In this document: positions 1-9,198 of the stretch, piece after piece
How positions within the stretch are numbered: position 1 is the stretch's first letter
Layout: each line of letters begins with the position of its first letter
Assembly (NCBI GenBank): GCA_964415525.1
Contig: CAYQAS010000019.1
Location: forward strand, 1-46,146
Direction: 5' to 3'
DNA length: 46,146 nucleotides
From: CAZPUI01 sp964415525
GTDB lineage: Bacteria; Acidobacteriota; Holophagae; Holophagales; Holophagaceae
The notes under the pieces: model-generated
The model's database searches: none
Seen by the model: only the letters and a program-made list of their open reading frames with translations
What the model was told of the DNA's origin: nothing
Program-made: the position numbers and the translations under genes

Positions 1-711
1 AAGCACCTGCTCGAATACGACGACGTGATGAACAAGCAGCGCCTGTTCTTCTATGGTCTGCGGTGCGAGATCCTCAAGGGCAACACCAAGGACTATGTGC
101 TGCGGGTGGCGGGTGAGATCGTTGAAGGTCTCTTCATCGACTACATCCCCGAAAAGGGCGTGCGGGATCTGGCGGGTTTCCAGGAACGCTTCGAGCAGCT
201 CTTTGCCGTTTCGGATCTGGACGTGGAAACCTTCTCCGCGATGCCCCAGGCCGAGGCCATCGAGGCGATCGTCAAGCTGGTCACGGACCTCTATGAAGAG
301 AAGGAAGGCCGCATCGGCAGCCCGGACATCCTTCGCTGGCACGAGCGCGTCGCCATCCTGCAGATCATCGACTCCGCCTGGAAGCGCCACCTGCTCGTCA
401 TGGACCACCTCAAGGAAGCCATCGGCTTCCGCGGCTATGGCCAGCGCGATCCGCTCGTCGAGTACAAGAAGGAGTCCTACGACTACTTCGAGCAGATGCG
501 TTTCGGCTTCGAAGACGAAATCATCAGCTACCTCTATCGCGTGGAGCCCGCGCCGGCTTACATGCCTGACGAGGACTTCTTCCGCGAGCCTACCGACATG
601 ATGGAACTCGGACCGGACGAGCAGGGCCAGTTGGTGGCGCTGGACGGTTCCGAACCCCAGGGCGTGCAGCGCGTGATGCGCTTTAACGTCGGCGGTGTGG
701 ACGAGGACTAG
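1..711 (+). CDS. secA: Preprotein translocase ATPase SecA, C-terminal fragment
   Basis: SecA is the ATP-driven motor that pushes unfolded preproteins through SecYEG. The window opens inside the gene in frame 1, and the first residues, KHLLEYDDVMNKQR, are a hallmark of the start of the helical scaffold region. The rest covers the helical wing and scaffold (for example ILQIIDSAWKRHLLVMDHLK at about residues 118-137). The gene ends with an acidic tail, VGGVDED. I see no cysteine-rich C-terminal zinc motif (CxCxSGxxxxxCC type), which many but not all SecAs carry. The stop is 5 bp before rapZ, so the two are probably cotranscribed. Only the 3' part is visible, so nothing can be said about the ATPase domains. 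Confidence 0.96.
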   Translation, partial: KHLLEYDDVMNKQRLFFYGLRCEILKGNTKDYVLRVAGEIVEGLFIDYIPEKGVRDLAGFQERFEQLFAVSDLDVETFSAMPQAEAIEAIVKLVTDLYEEKEGRIGSPDILRWHERVAILQIIDSAWKRHLLVMDHLKEAIGFRGYGQRDPLVEYKKESYDYFEQMRFGFEDEIISYLYRVEPAPAYMPDEDFFREPTDMMELGPDEQGQLVALDGSEPQGVQRVMRFNVGGVDED

Positions 712-716
712 GGCCG

Positions 717-1568
717 ATGGAACTCGTCCTCGTCACCGGGATGTCGGGTGCGGGCCGCCGGTCCGTGCTCAATGCCCTGGAAGATGCGGGGTGTGCGACT
801 TTGGACAATGTGCCGGTTCCGCTCCTGGGGCCGCTGCTGGAGCTTGAGGCCCGGTTGAATCCGGGCCGAGCCCGTTTGGCGGTGGGACTCGATCACCGGA
901 GCCGCGCCTTTGCGACGACCCTCACCCCTGAGCTGGATCGGCTCTCCAGCAATGGCATCCAGGTCTTCCTCGTGTTCTGTGAGGCCGATGACGCCACGCT
1001 CATCCGGCGCTATTCGGAATCCCGCCGTCCCCATCACCTCGTGGAGGCCGAGGGCAGTGTCGCGGCCGCCATCACGTGTGAACGCGGACTCCTGGCGGAT
1101 GTGCGCGCCCGGGCGAATGCCGTGCTGGATACGACGCGCCTGACGTTGCCCCTGCTCCAGCAGCGGATGCAGGAACTGCTCCCCGCGGGTGGTACCCAGG
1201 GCACCGCCCTGCGAATTCTCTCGTTCGGTTTCAAATACGGCATTCCCGTGGATGCGGACATGGTGCTGGATGCCCGCTTCCTGCCAAATCCACACTATGT
1301 CCCCGAGCTGAAACCCCAGACGGGGCGGGATGAACCGGTCCAGTCCTGGCTGCAGGCCTCCGACAGCTTCCAGACTTTCCTGGCCATGACCGAGAATTGG
1401 CTGCGGTGGGCTTGGCCCTACGTCCAGGAGGAAGGCCGGGCGTACCACACGGTGGCCATCGGCTGCACGGGCGGCCAGCACCGAAGCGTGGCTTTAGCGG
1501 AGCTGCTGGGGCAGCACCTGCGTCAAGACATTCCTAGCCTTCAGGTTCAACACCGGGAACTGCGTTAG
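717..1568 (+). CDS. rapZ: RapZ/YvcJ-family nucleotide-binding protein with degenerate P-loop
   Basis: The 283-residue length and overall layout match RapZ (E. coli, an RNA-binding adaptor for RNase E and GlmZ) and YvcJ (B. subtilis, nucleotide-binding). The N-terminal P-loop region is GMSGAGRRS followed by ALEDAG and DNVPVPLL, which are family landmarks. The C-terminal domain carries SFGFKYGIP, DARFLPNPHYVPELKPQTG and GCTGGQHRSV. The usual P-loop Lys-Ser/Thr pair reads Arg-Arg here, and the usual Lys of GGKHRS reads Gln, so NTP binding may be weak or lost. It starts 5 bp after secA. Its 3' end overlaps the convergent permease gene by about 35 bp. Function in this phylum is inferred from the family. 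Confidence 0.93.
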   Translation: MELVLVTGMSGAGRRSVLNALEDAGCATLDNVPVPLLGPLLELEARLNPGRARLAVGLDHRSRAFATTLTPELDRLSSNGIQVFLVFCEADDATLIRRYSESRRPHHLVEAEGSVAAAITCERGLLADVRARANAVLDTTRLTLPLLQQRMQELLPAGGTQGTALRILSFGFKYGIPVDADMVLDARFLPNPHYVPELKPQTGRDEPVQSWLQASDSFQTFLAMTENWLRWAWPYVQEEGRAYHTVAIGCTGGQHRSVALAELLGQHLRQDIPSLQVQHRELR

Positions 1569-2991
1569 GCGCTTCGACCCTTCCAGCCCTGCCTGTCAGC
1601 AGGTAGATGGGCAGTCCCAGGGCGACCAGGAACAGGCCGGGCCACGTGAAGGCGGGCCTGTGCAGGAGCAGGGCTCCCATGATGGCCACGGCTCCGATCA
1701 GATAAAGCGCCGGCAGGACCGGGTAGAGGGGCGCCTTCACTGGCCGCTCGAGCTCCGGTCGCCGGATGCGCAGGACGAAGACCGCCAGCACGGTCAGGGC
1801 GTAGAAGAGCAGCGCCGCGAACATCACGAAGTCGAGCAGCTGGTTGTAACTGCCGGAAAGGGTCAGGGCGCCTGCCCAAATGGCCTGCATGACCATGGCG
1901 CGGAAGGGCACCCCCCGGGCGTTGAGTTTCGCGGCCGCAGGCAGAAAGACGCCATCCACCGCCATGGTCTGGTAGACCCTGGAACCGCTCATGATCAGGC
2001 CGTTCAGGCAGCCGAACATGGACCAGAGGATGGCGCCGGCCATGAGACTCTCACCGATGGGGCCGAAGAGCATCTTCAGGGCGAGGCTGCCCACCCGATC
2101 CTGGGCTGCCGTGGCAATGGCCGGGGCGCCCAGGACCCGCAGGTAGGCTACATGGGCCAGAAAGTAGAGGGTGCATACCAAGGCCGGGGCGATGAAGAGG
2201 CTCAAGGGGATGGTGCGCTTGGGCTCCTTAACCTCTCCCGCGATGAACGTCACGGAGTTCCAGGCATCCGCAGAGAAGAGGCTCTGAGTCTGGACGACGA
2301 GCAGGGCCACCAAAAAGGGGAGAACGGGACTTCCGGCGGCAGTTGCGTGGGCTTCGAGGGACGGTGGCGTGGTCGGCGCGATGAAGATGCCGGCAAGGAT
2401 CAAGGCTGCCAGTGAGGCGATCTTAGCCACGGTGAAGAGGTTCTGGATGCGGGCGCCGAGCTTCACCCCGAGCGCGTTGGCGCAGGTCAGCAGCGCGATC
2501 ACGAGGATGCCCGCCAGCCGCGCCGTGGTCAGCCCCAGGTCATAGGGACCCACCGCAATGCCACCGGGGAGCGGGATGGCGGAAATGTGCAGGGGCCCGG
2601 CGAGCCACCTTGTATCGCTCACAACGGGCAGGAAGTGTCCAAGGTATTTGCCGAAACCCACCGCCACCGCGGCGATGGTGCCGCACTCGATGATCGTGAA
2701 GAAGGTCCAGCCGTATAGGAATCCGGTGCAGGGGCCGTAGGTCTCTCGGAGGTAGGCGTACTGCCCGCCGACTTTGGGAAACATCCCTGCCAGCTCGCCG
2801 TAGCTGAGCGCGGCAGCCAGGGTCAGAAATCCCCCCAGCGCCCACGCCCACAGCAGGAAGGAGCCCGTCAGGCCCGTGCGCATCATGTCCGCCCCGACGA
2901 TGAACACACCAGAGCCGATCATGGAGCCTGCGATCAACATCGTGGCGCTGAAGAGCCCCAGTTGACGGCGGTAGCCGGGGGAGTCGGACAT
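1534..2991 (-). CDS. APC-superfamily amino acid permease
   Basis: About 485 residues with roughly 12 hydrophobic segments. The N-terminus reads LFSATMLIAGSMIGSGVFIV, the glycine-rich unwound first helix typical of the amino acid-polyamine-organocation superfamily. Later segments (GGFLTLAAALSYGELAGMFP and GGQYAYLRETYGP) fit the LAT/basic amino acid branch. It probably imports or exchanges amino acids across the inner membrane; the substrate cannot be read from sequence. The ATG at 2991 was chosen because it gives the canonical N-terminus and has GAGG just upstream; a longer frame to 3222 adds non-conserved, low-complexity residues. It is divergent from mltG and convergent with rapZ. Confidence 0.9.
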   Translation of the reverse strand: MSDSPGYRRQLGLFSATMLIAGSMIGSGVFIVGADMMRTGLTGSFLLWAWALGGFLTLAAALSYGELAGMFPKVGGQYAYLRETYGPCTGFLYGWTFFTIIECGTIAAVAVGFGKYLGHFLPVVSDTRWLAGPLHISAIPLPGGIAVGPYDLGLTTARLAGILVIALLTCANALGVKLGARIQNLFTVAKIASLAALILAGIFIAPTTPPSLEAHATAAGSPVLPFLVALLVVQTQSLFSADAWNSVTFIAGEVKEPKRTIPLSLFIAPALVCTLYFLAHVAYLRVLGAPAIATAAQDRVGSLALKMLFGPIGESLMAGAILWSMFGCLNGLIMSGSRVYQTMAVDGVFLPAAAKLNARGVPFRAMVMQAIWAGALTLSGSYNQLLDFVMFAALLFYALTVLAVFVLRIRRPELERPVKAPLYPVLPALYLIGAVAIMGALLLHRPAFTWPGLFLVALGLPIYLLTGRAGRVEAPNAVPGVEPEG

Positions 2992-3206
2992 GGAGACCTC
3001 GGGGAGATGGGGATCAATACACCACGGAACACCGTGCACCTCCAACAGACGCGGTGGGCGAGGGGGACGCAGAGGGCACGGAGCGACCGGGCGGTCCCCC
3101 TCGTTCATGGCAGGAGATGGTGTGTCCGATGTCTCCCGTAGGAGGCCTGGCAACCTGTCCTGGCATGGTCCTGCGTTAGTCTGGAGGAGTCCGTTTCTGG
3201 AGTCCC
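2992..3206. promoter_or_regulatory. Divergent intergenic region, permease/mltG
   Basis: This 215-bp spacer must hold the promoters of both divergent genes. A 10-bp inverted repeat, CGAGGGGGAC at 3059-3068 and GTCCCCCTCG at 3094-3103, lies in the middle. The text around 3020-3090 has a loose 'cacgga/ggcacggag' flavour that resembles decayed intergenic repeats. I could not assign -35/-10 boxes with confidence. Confidence 0.4.
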
Positions 3207-4223
3207 ATGGCCCGCCGTGCATTGCCTTCCCTGCGTTTTCTCCTCGTCACGCTGCTGCTTGCCCTCGTCCCCTTTCTGGGAGGCTGGTGGGCGTTGAAGG
3301 GCAGGGGACCCCTGACGGAAGAAGCGCGCTTCCTGGTGAAGAAGGGGGCCACGGTGGACCAGGTGGCGAAGGACCTTGAGAAGGCGGGTGTGATCCGGTC
3401 AGCCTCGCTCTTCAAACTGTGGGCGCGGGCGCGCAACCTGCAATTGATCCGGGGTGAGTACACCCTGAAGTCCCGCACGAGTCTCGCGGAAGTGGCGGAC
3501 AAGCTGCGTCGCGGGGACATCTCCTACACCCAGGTGGTGGTGGTTCCGGGCATGCACGCCTGGTCGCTCCAGAAGCGGGTGGCGGCCTTCGTCCCGGAGG
3601 ACATCTTCTGGAAGCTCTGGAGGAGCCCTCGGCTGGCGAAAATCGCCGGGTTTCCCGAGGCGGAATCCCTGGAGGGGCTGGTGGCACCCGCCACCTATCG
3701 ATTGCACCACGCGCTGGAGCCGGAAGAGGTGATGCTGCAGCTGGTGGAGGCCTTTCGAATCCAGGTTCGCTCAGGGCTGGACAAGGGTGAACTGGCGCCC
3801 TACGAAACCCTGATCCTGGCAAGCCTCGTGGAAAAAGAGACGGGCGTGGCCGACGAACGCCCTCGGGTGGCGGGGGTCTATGCCGAGCGGCTGCGCATCC
3901 GCATGCCCCTTCAGTGCGATCCGACGAGTCAGTACGCGAGATGGCTGAGCGGCGATCTGCGTTTCACCGCCCCCACAGGGGAGGATGTTCGGCGTGCGCA
4001 CCCCTTTAATACCTACACCATGAAAGGGCTTCCGCCGACGCCCATCGCGATTCCGAGTCCAGCATCCATTGCCGCCGCTCGGGATCCCGAACGCACGAAA
4101 GACCTCTACTTCGTGGCGACGGGTACCGGTGGGCACCGCTTTGCGCCCAACCTCTCGGCCCACAATCAGAACGTGAACCTCTACCGCCAGGAACTCACCC
4201 GTCAGCGAAAGGCCGCCCAATGA
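3207..4223 (+). CDS. mltG: Endolytic murein transglycosylase MltG
   Basis: MltG (YceG) is an inner-membrane lytic transglycosylase that cuts nascent glycan strands and is thought to terminate peptidoglycan elongation. The protein has 338 residues. A short cytoplasmic N-terminus is followed by one membrane segment (about residues 9-29), a LysM-like region with KKGATVDQVAKDLEKAGVI, and the catalytic domain. The catalytic glutamate lies in ASLVEKETG (about residue 211). Downstream signatures include FNTYTMKGLPPTPI and a final LYFVATGTGGHRFAPN-like block. The stop overlaps the tlyA start by four bases (ATGA at 4220-4223), indicating translational coupling. Confidence 0.95.
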   Translation: MARRALPSLRFLLVTLLLALVPFLGGWWALKGRGPLTEEARFLVKKGATVDQVAKDLEKAGVIRSASLFKLWARARNLQLIRGEYTLKSRTSLAEVADKLRRGDISYTQVVVVPGMHAWSLQKRVAAFVPEDIFWKLWRSPRLAKIAGFPEAESLEGLVAPATYRLHHALEPEEVMLQLVEAFRIQVRSGLDKGELAPYETLILASLVEKETGVADERPRVAGVYAERLRIRMPLQCDPTSQYARWLSGDLRFTAPTGEDVRRAHPFNTYTMKGLPPTPIAIPSPASIAAARDPERTKDLYFVATGTGGHRFAPNLSAHNQNVNLYRQELTRQRKAAQ

Positions 4224-4963
4224 AGCGCCGACTGGACCAGTTGCTGGTGGAGCGGGGATTCTGCGAGAGCCGGGCCAAGGCGCAGGCGCGCATTCTGGCG
4301 GGGGATGTCCTGGTGGATGACCGCCCTGTCACCAAGGCGGGGACAGGTATCGCCGAGGACGCCCCCATCCGCCTTCGCGGCGAAAACCTGCGCTACGTCA
4401 GCCGGGGCGGATTGAAGCTGGAGGGCGCCATCGCCGCCTTCGGCATCGATCCCACGGGCCTCATCTGCTTCGACGCGGGTTCCTCCACCGGCGGTTTCAC
4501 GGATTGCCTGCTCCAGCACGGCGCCACCAAGGTCTATGCCGTGGACGTGGGGACGAATCAGCTCCACTGGAAGCTGCGCTCCGACCCGCGGGTTATCTCC
4601 ATCGAACAGTGCAACCTGCGAACCTGGGACGCGAGCCGCATCCCGGAACGATGCGGTCTGCTCGTGGCGGACCTCTCCTTCATCAGCCTGCGCCTGGCGA
4701 TTCCGCCGGTCCTGGCCAGTCTTGAACCCGGCGCCCAGGCGGTGCTCTTGGTGAAGCCTCAGTTCGAAGCAGGGCGGGATGACGTCGGTAGCGGCGGCAT
4801 CGTGCGGGATCCCGAGGTCCATGAGCGGGTCTGCCGAGAGATTCGGGAATTCTTCGAGGGCACGGATTTGAAACCGCGGAGCTTCGCAGTCAGTCCGATC
4901 CTCGGAGGGGAGGGCAACAAGGAGTTCCTGCTGCATCTGAGGCTGGCAACGAACGAGCCTTGA
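4220..4963 (+). CDS. tlyA: TlyA-family rRNA (cytidine-2'-O)-methyltransferase / S4-FtsJ protein
   Basis: The 247-residue protein has an N-terminal S4 RNA-binding domain (MKRRLDQLLVERGFCESRAKAQ onward, residues 1-60) and an FtsJ/RrmJ-like SAM methyltransferase domain (about 60-247). SRGGLKL, FDAGSSTGGFTD (SAM-binding glycine loop), VADLSFISL and LVKPQFEAG supply the K-D-K residues expected of 2'-O-ribose methyltransferases. TlyA enzymes methylate 16S and/or 23S rRNA cytidines and set capreomycin susceptibility in mycobacteria. The start codon overlaps the mltG stop. The specific target site here is not known. Confidence 0.93.
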   Translation: MKRRLDQLLVERGFCESRAKAQARILAGDVLVDDRPVTKAGTGIAEDAPIRLRGENLRYVSRGGLKLEGAIAAFGIDPTGLICFDAGSSTGGFTDCLLQHGATKVYAVDVGTNQLHWKLRSDPRVISIEQCNLRTWDASRIPERCGLLVADLSFISLRLAIPPVLASLEPGAQAVLLVKPQFEAGRDDVGSGGIVRDPEVHERVCREIREFFEGTDLKPRSFAVSPILGGEGNKEFLLHLRLATNEP

Positions 4964-5009
4964 CTGCAAAGCCTGGAGGGTTAGCGTACGGGGGGCATGG
5001 AGGTGCACC

Positions 5010-5552
5010 ATGTTCATCCCATTCCTATTGGTCCTCCTCAGCCAGTCCCCCCAGGCCTCGGTGGGCGCTCCCATCCCCGCCAAGGAACTAAAGGCCGTCC
5101 CTGGTCCCGTTGCACCGACCTATCCAGATCCGGCCCGAGGCCTGGATTCAGGTCGCATGGAGTTGGAAATGCGCCGAACCGCGCGACACGCGTCGGTGCC
5201 GACGGTCGCCCTGCCGATGGGCGCCTCGCTCATCGAGGATCAGGCGAACTCCATCCCCGGATGGAAGGGCTATCGGGCTGAGGTCGCCCCTCAGTCCATC
5301 CTGCACATGCGGCTGAAGGCCCTCCATGAAGCCTGGTTTCAGGTGCGGGTGGTCAGCCGCTGGGGACGACATCAGATGGGCATGCTCCACAACCGGATTC
5401 CCACGGGTAATCCGGAGGCCTCCTTCCGGAACTTCACGGACCAGATGCAGACCGTGTATTTCATCGTGGATACGACGCAGACGAGCATCCATGGGGAACC
5501 CTACACGCTGCAGGTGACTCCGGGTCCCCTGCCCGAGGCCAAGAAGAAATAG
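5010..5552 (+). CDS. Hypothetical secreted protein
   Basis: I do not recognise this 180-residue protein. It begins with a short hydrophobic stretch (FIPFLLVLLSQSPQASVGA) that looks like a Sec signal peptide, so it is probably periplasmic. The remainder is soluble, with a basic C-terminus (EAKKK), and has no cysteine pairs or obvious catalytic motif. The ATG at 5010 has a strong GGAGGTG site seven bases upstream. The gene lies 46 bp after tlyA on the same strand and ends at a strong hairpin shared with the convergent sdh operon, so it may be the last gene of an mltG-tlyA transcript. Confidence 0.75.
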   Translation: MFIPFLLVLLSQSPQASVGAPIPAKELKAVPGPVAPTYPDPARGLDSGRMELEMRRTARHASVPTVALPMGASLIEDQANSIPGWKGYRAEVAPQSILHMRLKALHEAWFQVRVVSRWGRHQMGMLHNRIPTGNPEASFRNFTDQMQTVYFIVDTTQTSIHGEPYTLQVTPGPLPEAKKK

Positions 5553-5586
5553 CAAGAGGCCCCCGGAGTTGGGGGCCTCTTGCTAT
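5549..5586. terminator. Bidirectional intrinsic terminator
   Basis: A perfect 16-bp inverted repeat, ATAGCAAGAGGCCCCC at 5549-5564 and GGGGGCCTCTTGCTAT at 5571-5586, with a six-base loop. It sits between the convergent secreted-protein gene and sdhB and can serve both strands. Its arms are GC-rich inside and A/T-rich at the outside. Confidence 0.85.
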
Positions 5587-5603
5587 CAGGGCTTGTGGAT
5601 CGC

Positions 5604-6399
5604 TCAGCCGGCGCCGACGGACTTCCCCTCGGGGCGCAGGGTCAGGACGGACTTGAAGAAGTCCCGGTTCATGCGGGCGATGTGATCGAGGCTGACGGCC
5701 TTGGGGCAGGCGGCCTCGCACTCGCCGTGGTTGGTGCAGGTGCCGAATNNNNNNNNNNCCGGGTGCCATCTGGGCGACCAGGTCACGCACGCGGTTCATG
5801 CGCTCCGGCGGTCCTTGGGGCAGCAGCGCGAGCTGACTGACCTTGGCGGACATGAAGAGCATCGCGCTGGCGTTGGGGCAGGCCGCCACGCAGGCCCCGC
5901 AGCCGATGCAGGCGGCGGCATCCATGGCCATATCGGCACACTTCTTGGGCACCGGCAGGCAGTTGGCGTCCTGGGCGGTACCGGTGGGGGCGCTGATGAA
6001 GCCACCGGCGGCGATGATGCGGTCGAAAGCGCCGCGGTCCACCATCAGGTCCTTCAACACCGGAAACGCGGTGGCGCGGAAGGGCTCGATGGTGATGACA
6101 TCGCCATCCTTGAAGCTGCGCATGTGCAACTGGCAGGTGGTGGTGCGCTCTCGGGGGCCGTGGGGACGACCGTTGATGACCAGACCGCACTGACCACAGA
6201 TGCCTTCGCGGCAGTCGTGGTCCATGGCGATGGGCTCGTCGCCCTTGTGGATCAGATCCTCGTTGACGACGTCCAGCATCTCGAGAAAGGACATCTCGGT
6301 GCTGACCTGCTTGGCCTCGTAGCTGACGAAGCGGCCCTCGTCCTGGCCATTCTTCTGCCGCCAGACGGGGAGGGTGACATTGATGTGCTGTTCGGACAT
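5604..6399 (-). CDS. sdhB: Succinate dehydrogenase/fumarate reductase iron-sulfur subunit (interrupted by assembly gap)
   Basis: This subunit carries electrons from the SdhA flavin to the membrane cytochrome. The upstream part (6399 down to 5759) has the [2Fe-2S] cysteines in CREGICGQCG plus the TTTCQLH cysteine, and the first ferredoxin cluster in CIGCGACVAACPN. After ten Ns comes FGTCTNHGECEAACPKAV, which supplies the remaining cluster cysteines, and the stop at 5604. The two parts are in different frames across the padded gap, so the gap length is nominal rather than a real frameshift. The ATG at 6399 (MSEQHINV) has GGGAG upstream and lies 14 bp after the sdhA stop. Confidence 0.93.
5749..5758. 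other. Assembly gap (10 N) inside sdhB
   Basis: Ten consecutive Ns. Reading sdhB into the gap leaves two bases (GG), and one base (A) precedes the next good codon, so the true number of missing bases should be a multiple of three. Confidence 0.98.
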
Positions 6400-6413
6400 G
6401 TCTCGGCTCCCAA

Positions 6414-8333
<1,920 letters not shown>

Positions 8334-8346
8334 CTCGAGCTCCTGG

Positions 8347-9036
8347 CTACTTGATGACGCCCATGAGGACGGCGATGGGGAAGGAGATGTTGCCGCCGAT
8401 GATGATCAGCGTGGCCACGGTGGCGAACCTGCGGCGGCAGAGATCGTACGTGGGGTGCGCCCAGCCGAAGGTCTGGGTGAAGCTCCAGATCCCGTGCCGG
8501 AGATGCAGGCCGAGGCAGAGCTGGGCCACGATGTAGAATGCGCTGGCGCCCACGGACTGGAAGCCGGTGACGAAGTTCGTATAGGCCTCGCCCTTCACGA
8601 ACTGCGGATGGGCCTGGCCGGTGGTCAGGTGGAGCAGGTGATAGACGATGAAGATCGCCAGAATCACGCCGGTCCAACGCATGGTGCGGCTGCTCCAGGT
8701 AGCCGCCTTGAGCTGCTGTTCGCGGTAGCCCTTGGGACGGGCGGCCCAGTTGGCCAGGGTCAGGCTCGTGGCGGCCCAGATGTGGAGGCCCCCGGCCACC
8801 AGCATCACCGCCCGGAAGACCCAGATGCCCGCTCCGTGCAACATGCCGTGGAGTAACTCGGCGTAGGCGTTGAACGCCTTCGGCCCCATGTAGGCCTGCA
8901 TGTTGCCTAGCATGTGAACCGTGACGAAGCCGAAGAGCATCGCGCCGGTAATGGCCATGACGACCTTCTTACCAACGGATGAGTCCAGGAAACCGACTTT
9001 TTCGGTCCTGGACAGCGTGTCTTGTACCGCAGCCAT
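8347..9036 (-). CDS. sdhC: Succinate dehydrogenase cytochrome b subunit (B-type)
   Basis: This 229-residue membrane anchor has five predicted transmembrane segments. Well-placed histidines (FVTVHMLGN, LLHGMLHGAG, GGLHIWAAT, IVYHLLHL and LGLHLRHGIW) are consistent with two b haems and quinone reduction, as in the single-polypeptide B-type family of Bacillus SdhC and epsilonproteobacterial FrdC. It is first in the sdhCAB operon. The ATG at 9036 has GGGAGG-like bases shortly upstream (revcomp of 'cctccct'). Confidence 0.94.
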   Translation of the reverse strand: MAAVQDTLSRTEKVGFLDSSVGKKVVMAITGAMLFGFVTVHMLGNMQAYMGPKAFNAYAELLHGMLHGAGIWVFRAVMLVAGGLHIWAATSLTLANWAARPKGYREQQLKAATWSSRTMRWTGVILAIFIVYHLLHLTTGQAHPQFVKGEAYTNFVTGFQSVGASAFYIVAQLCLGLHLRHGIWSFTQTFGWAHPTYDLCRRRFATVATLIIIGGNISFPIAVLMGVIK

Positions 9037-9137
9037 AGGCGTTCCTCCCTATCTGGATGATTTCGGATTCGCGTGTCCGCTCTTGAAGTGTCCCATCCTA
9101 CCTCGGACAGGACGGTGGTGCAGGGTCCCTGGACAGA

Positions 9138-9176
9138 CCACAAAAAGGGCGGGTCCAGGACCCGCCCTTTTTGTGG
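9138..9176 (-). terminator. Intrinsic terminator after hppA
   Basis: A near-perfect palindrome: CCACAAAAAGGGCGGGTCC at 9138-9156 mirrors GGACCCGCCCTTTTTGTGG at 9158-9176. On the minus strand it follows the hppA stop (9199) by about 22 bases and ends in a T run. It lies upstream of the sdhC promoter region and so insulates the sdh operon from hppA read-through. Confidence 0.88.
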
Positions 9177-9198
9177 GATGCCAAGCGTCATCGACGCG

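Noticed and set aside
3001..3090. Possible copy of an intergenic 'cacggag' repeat family
   Set aside because: The resemblance is loose, with only one imperfect set of units; it cannot be supported from one window.
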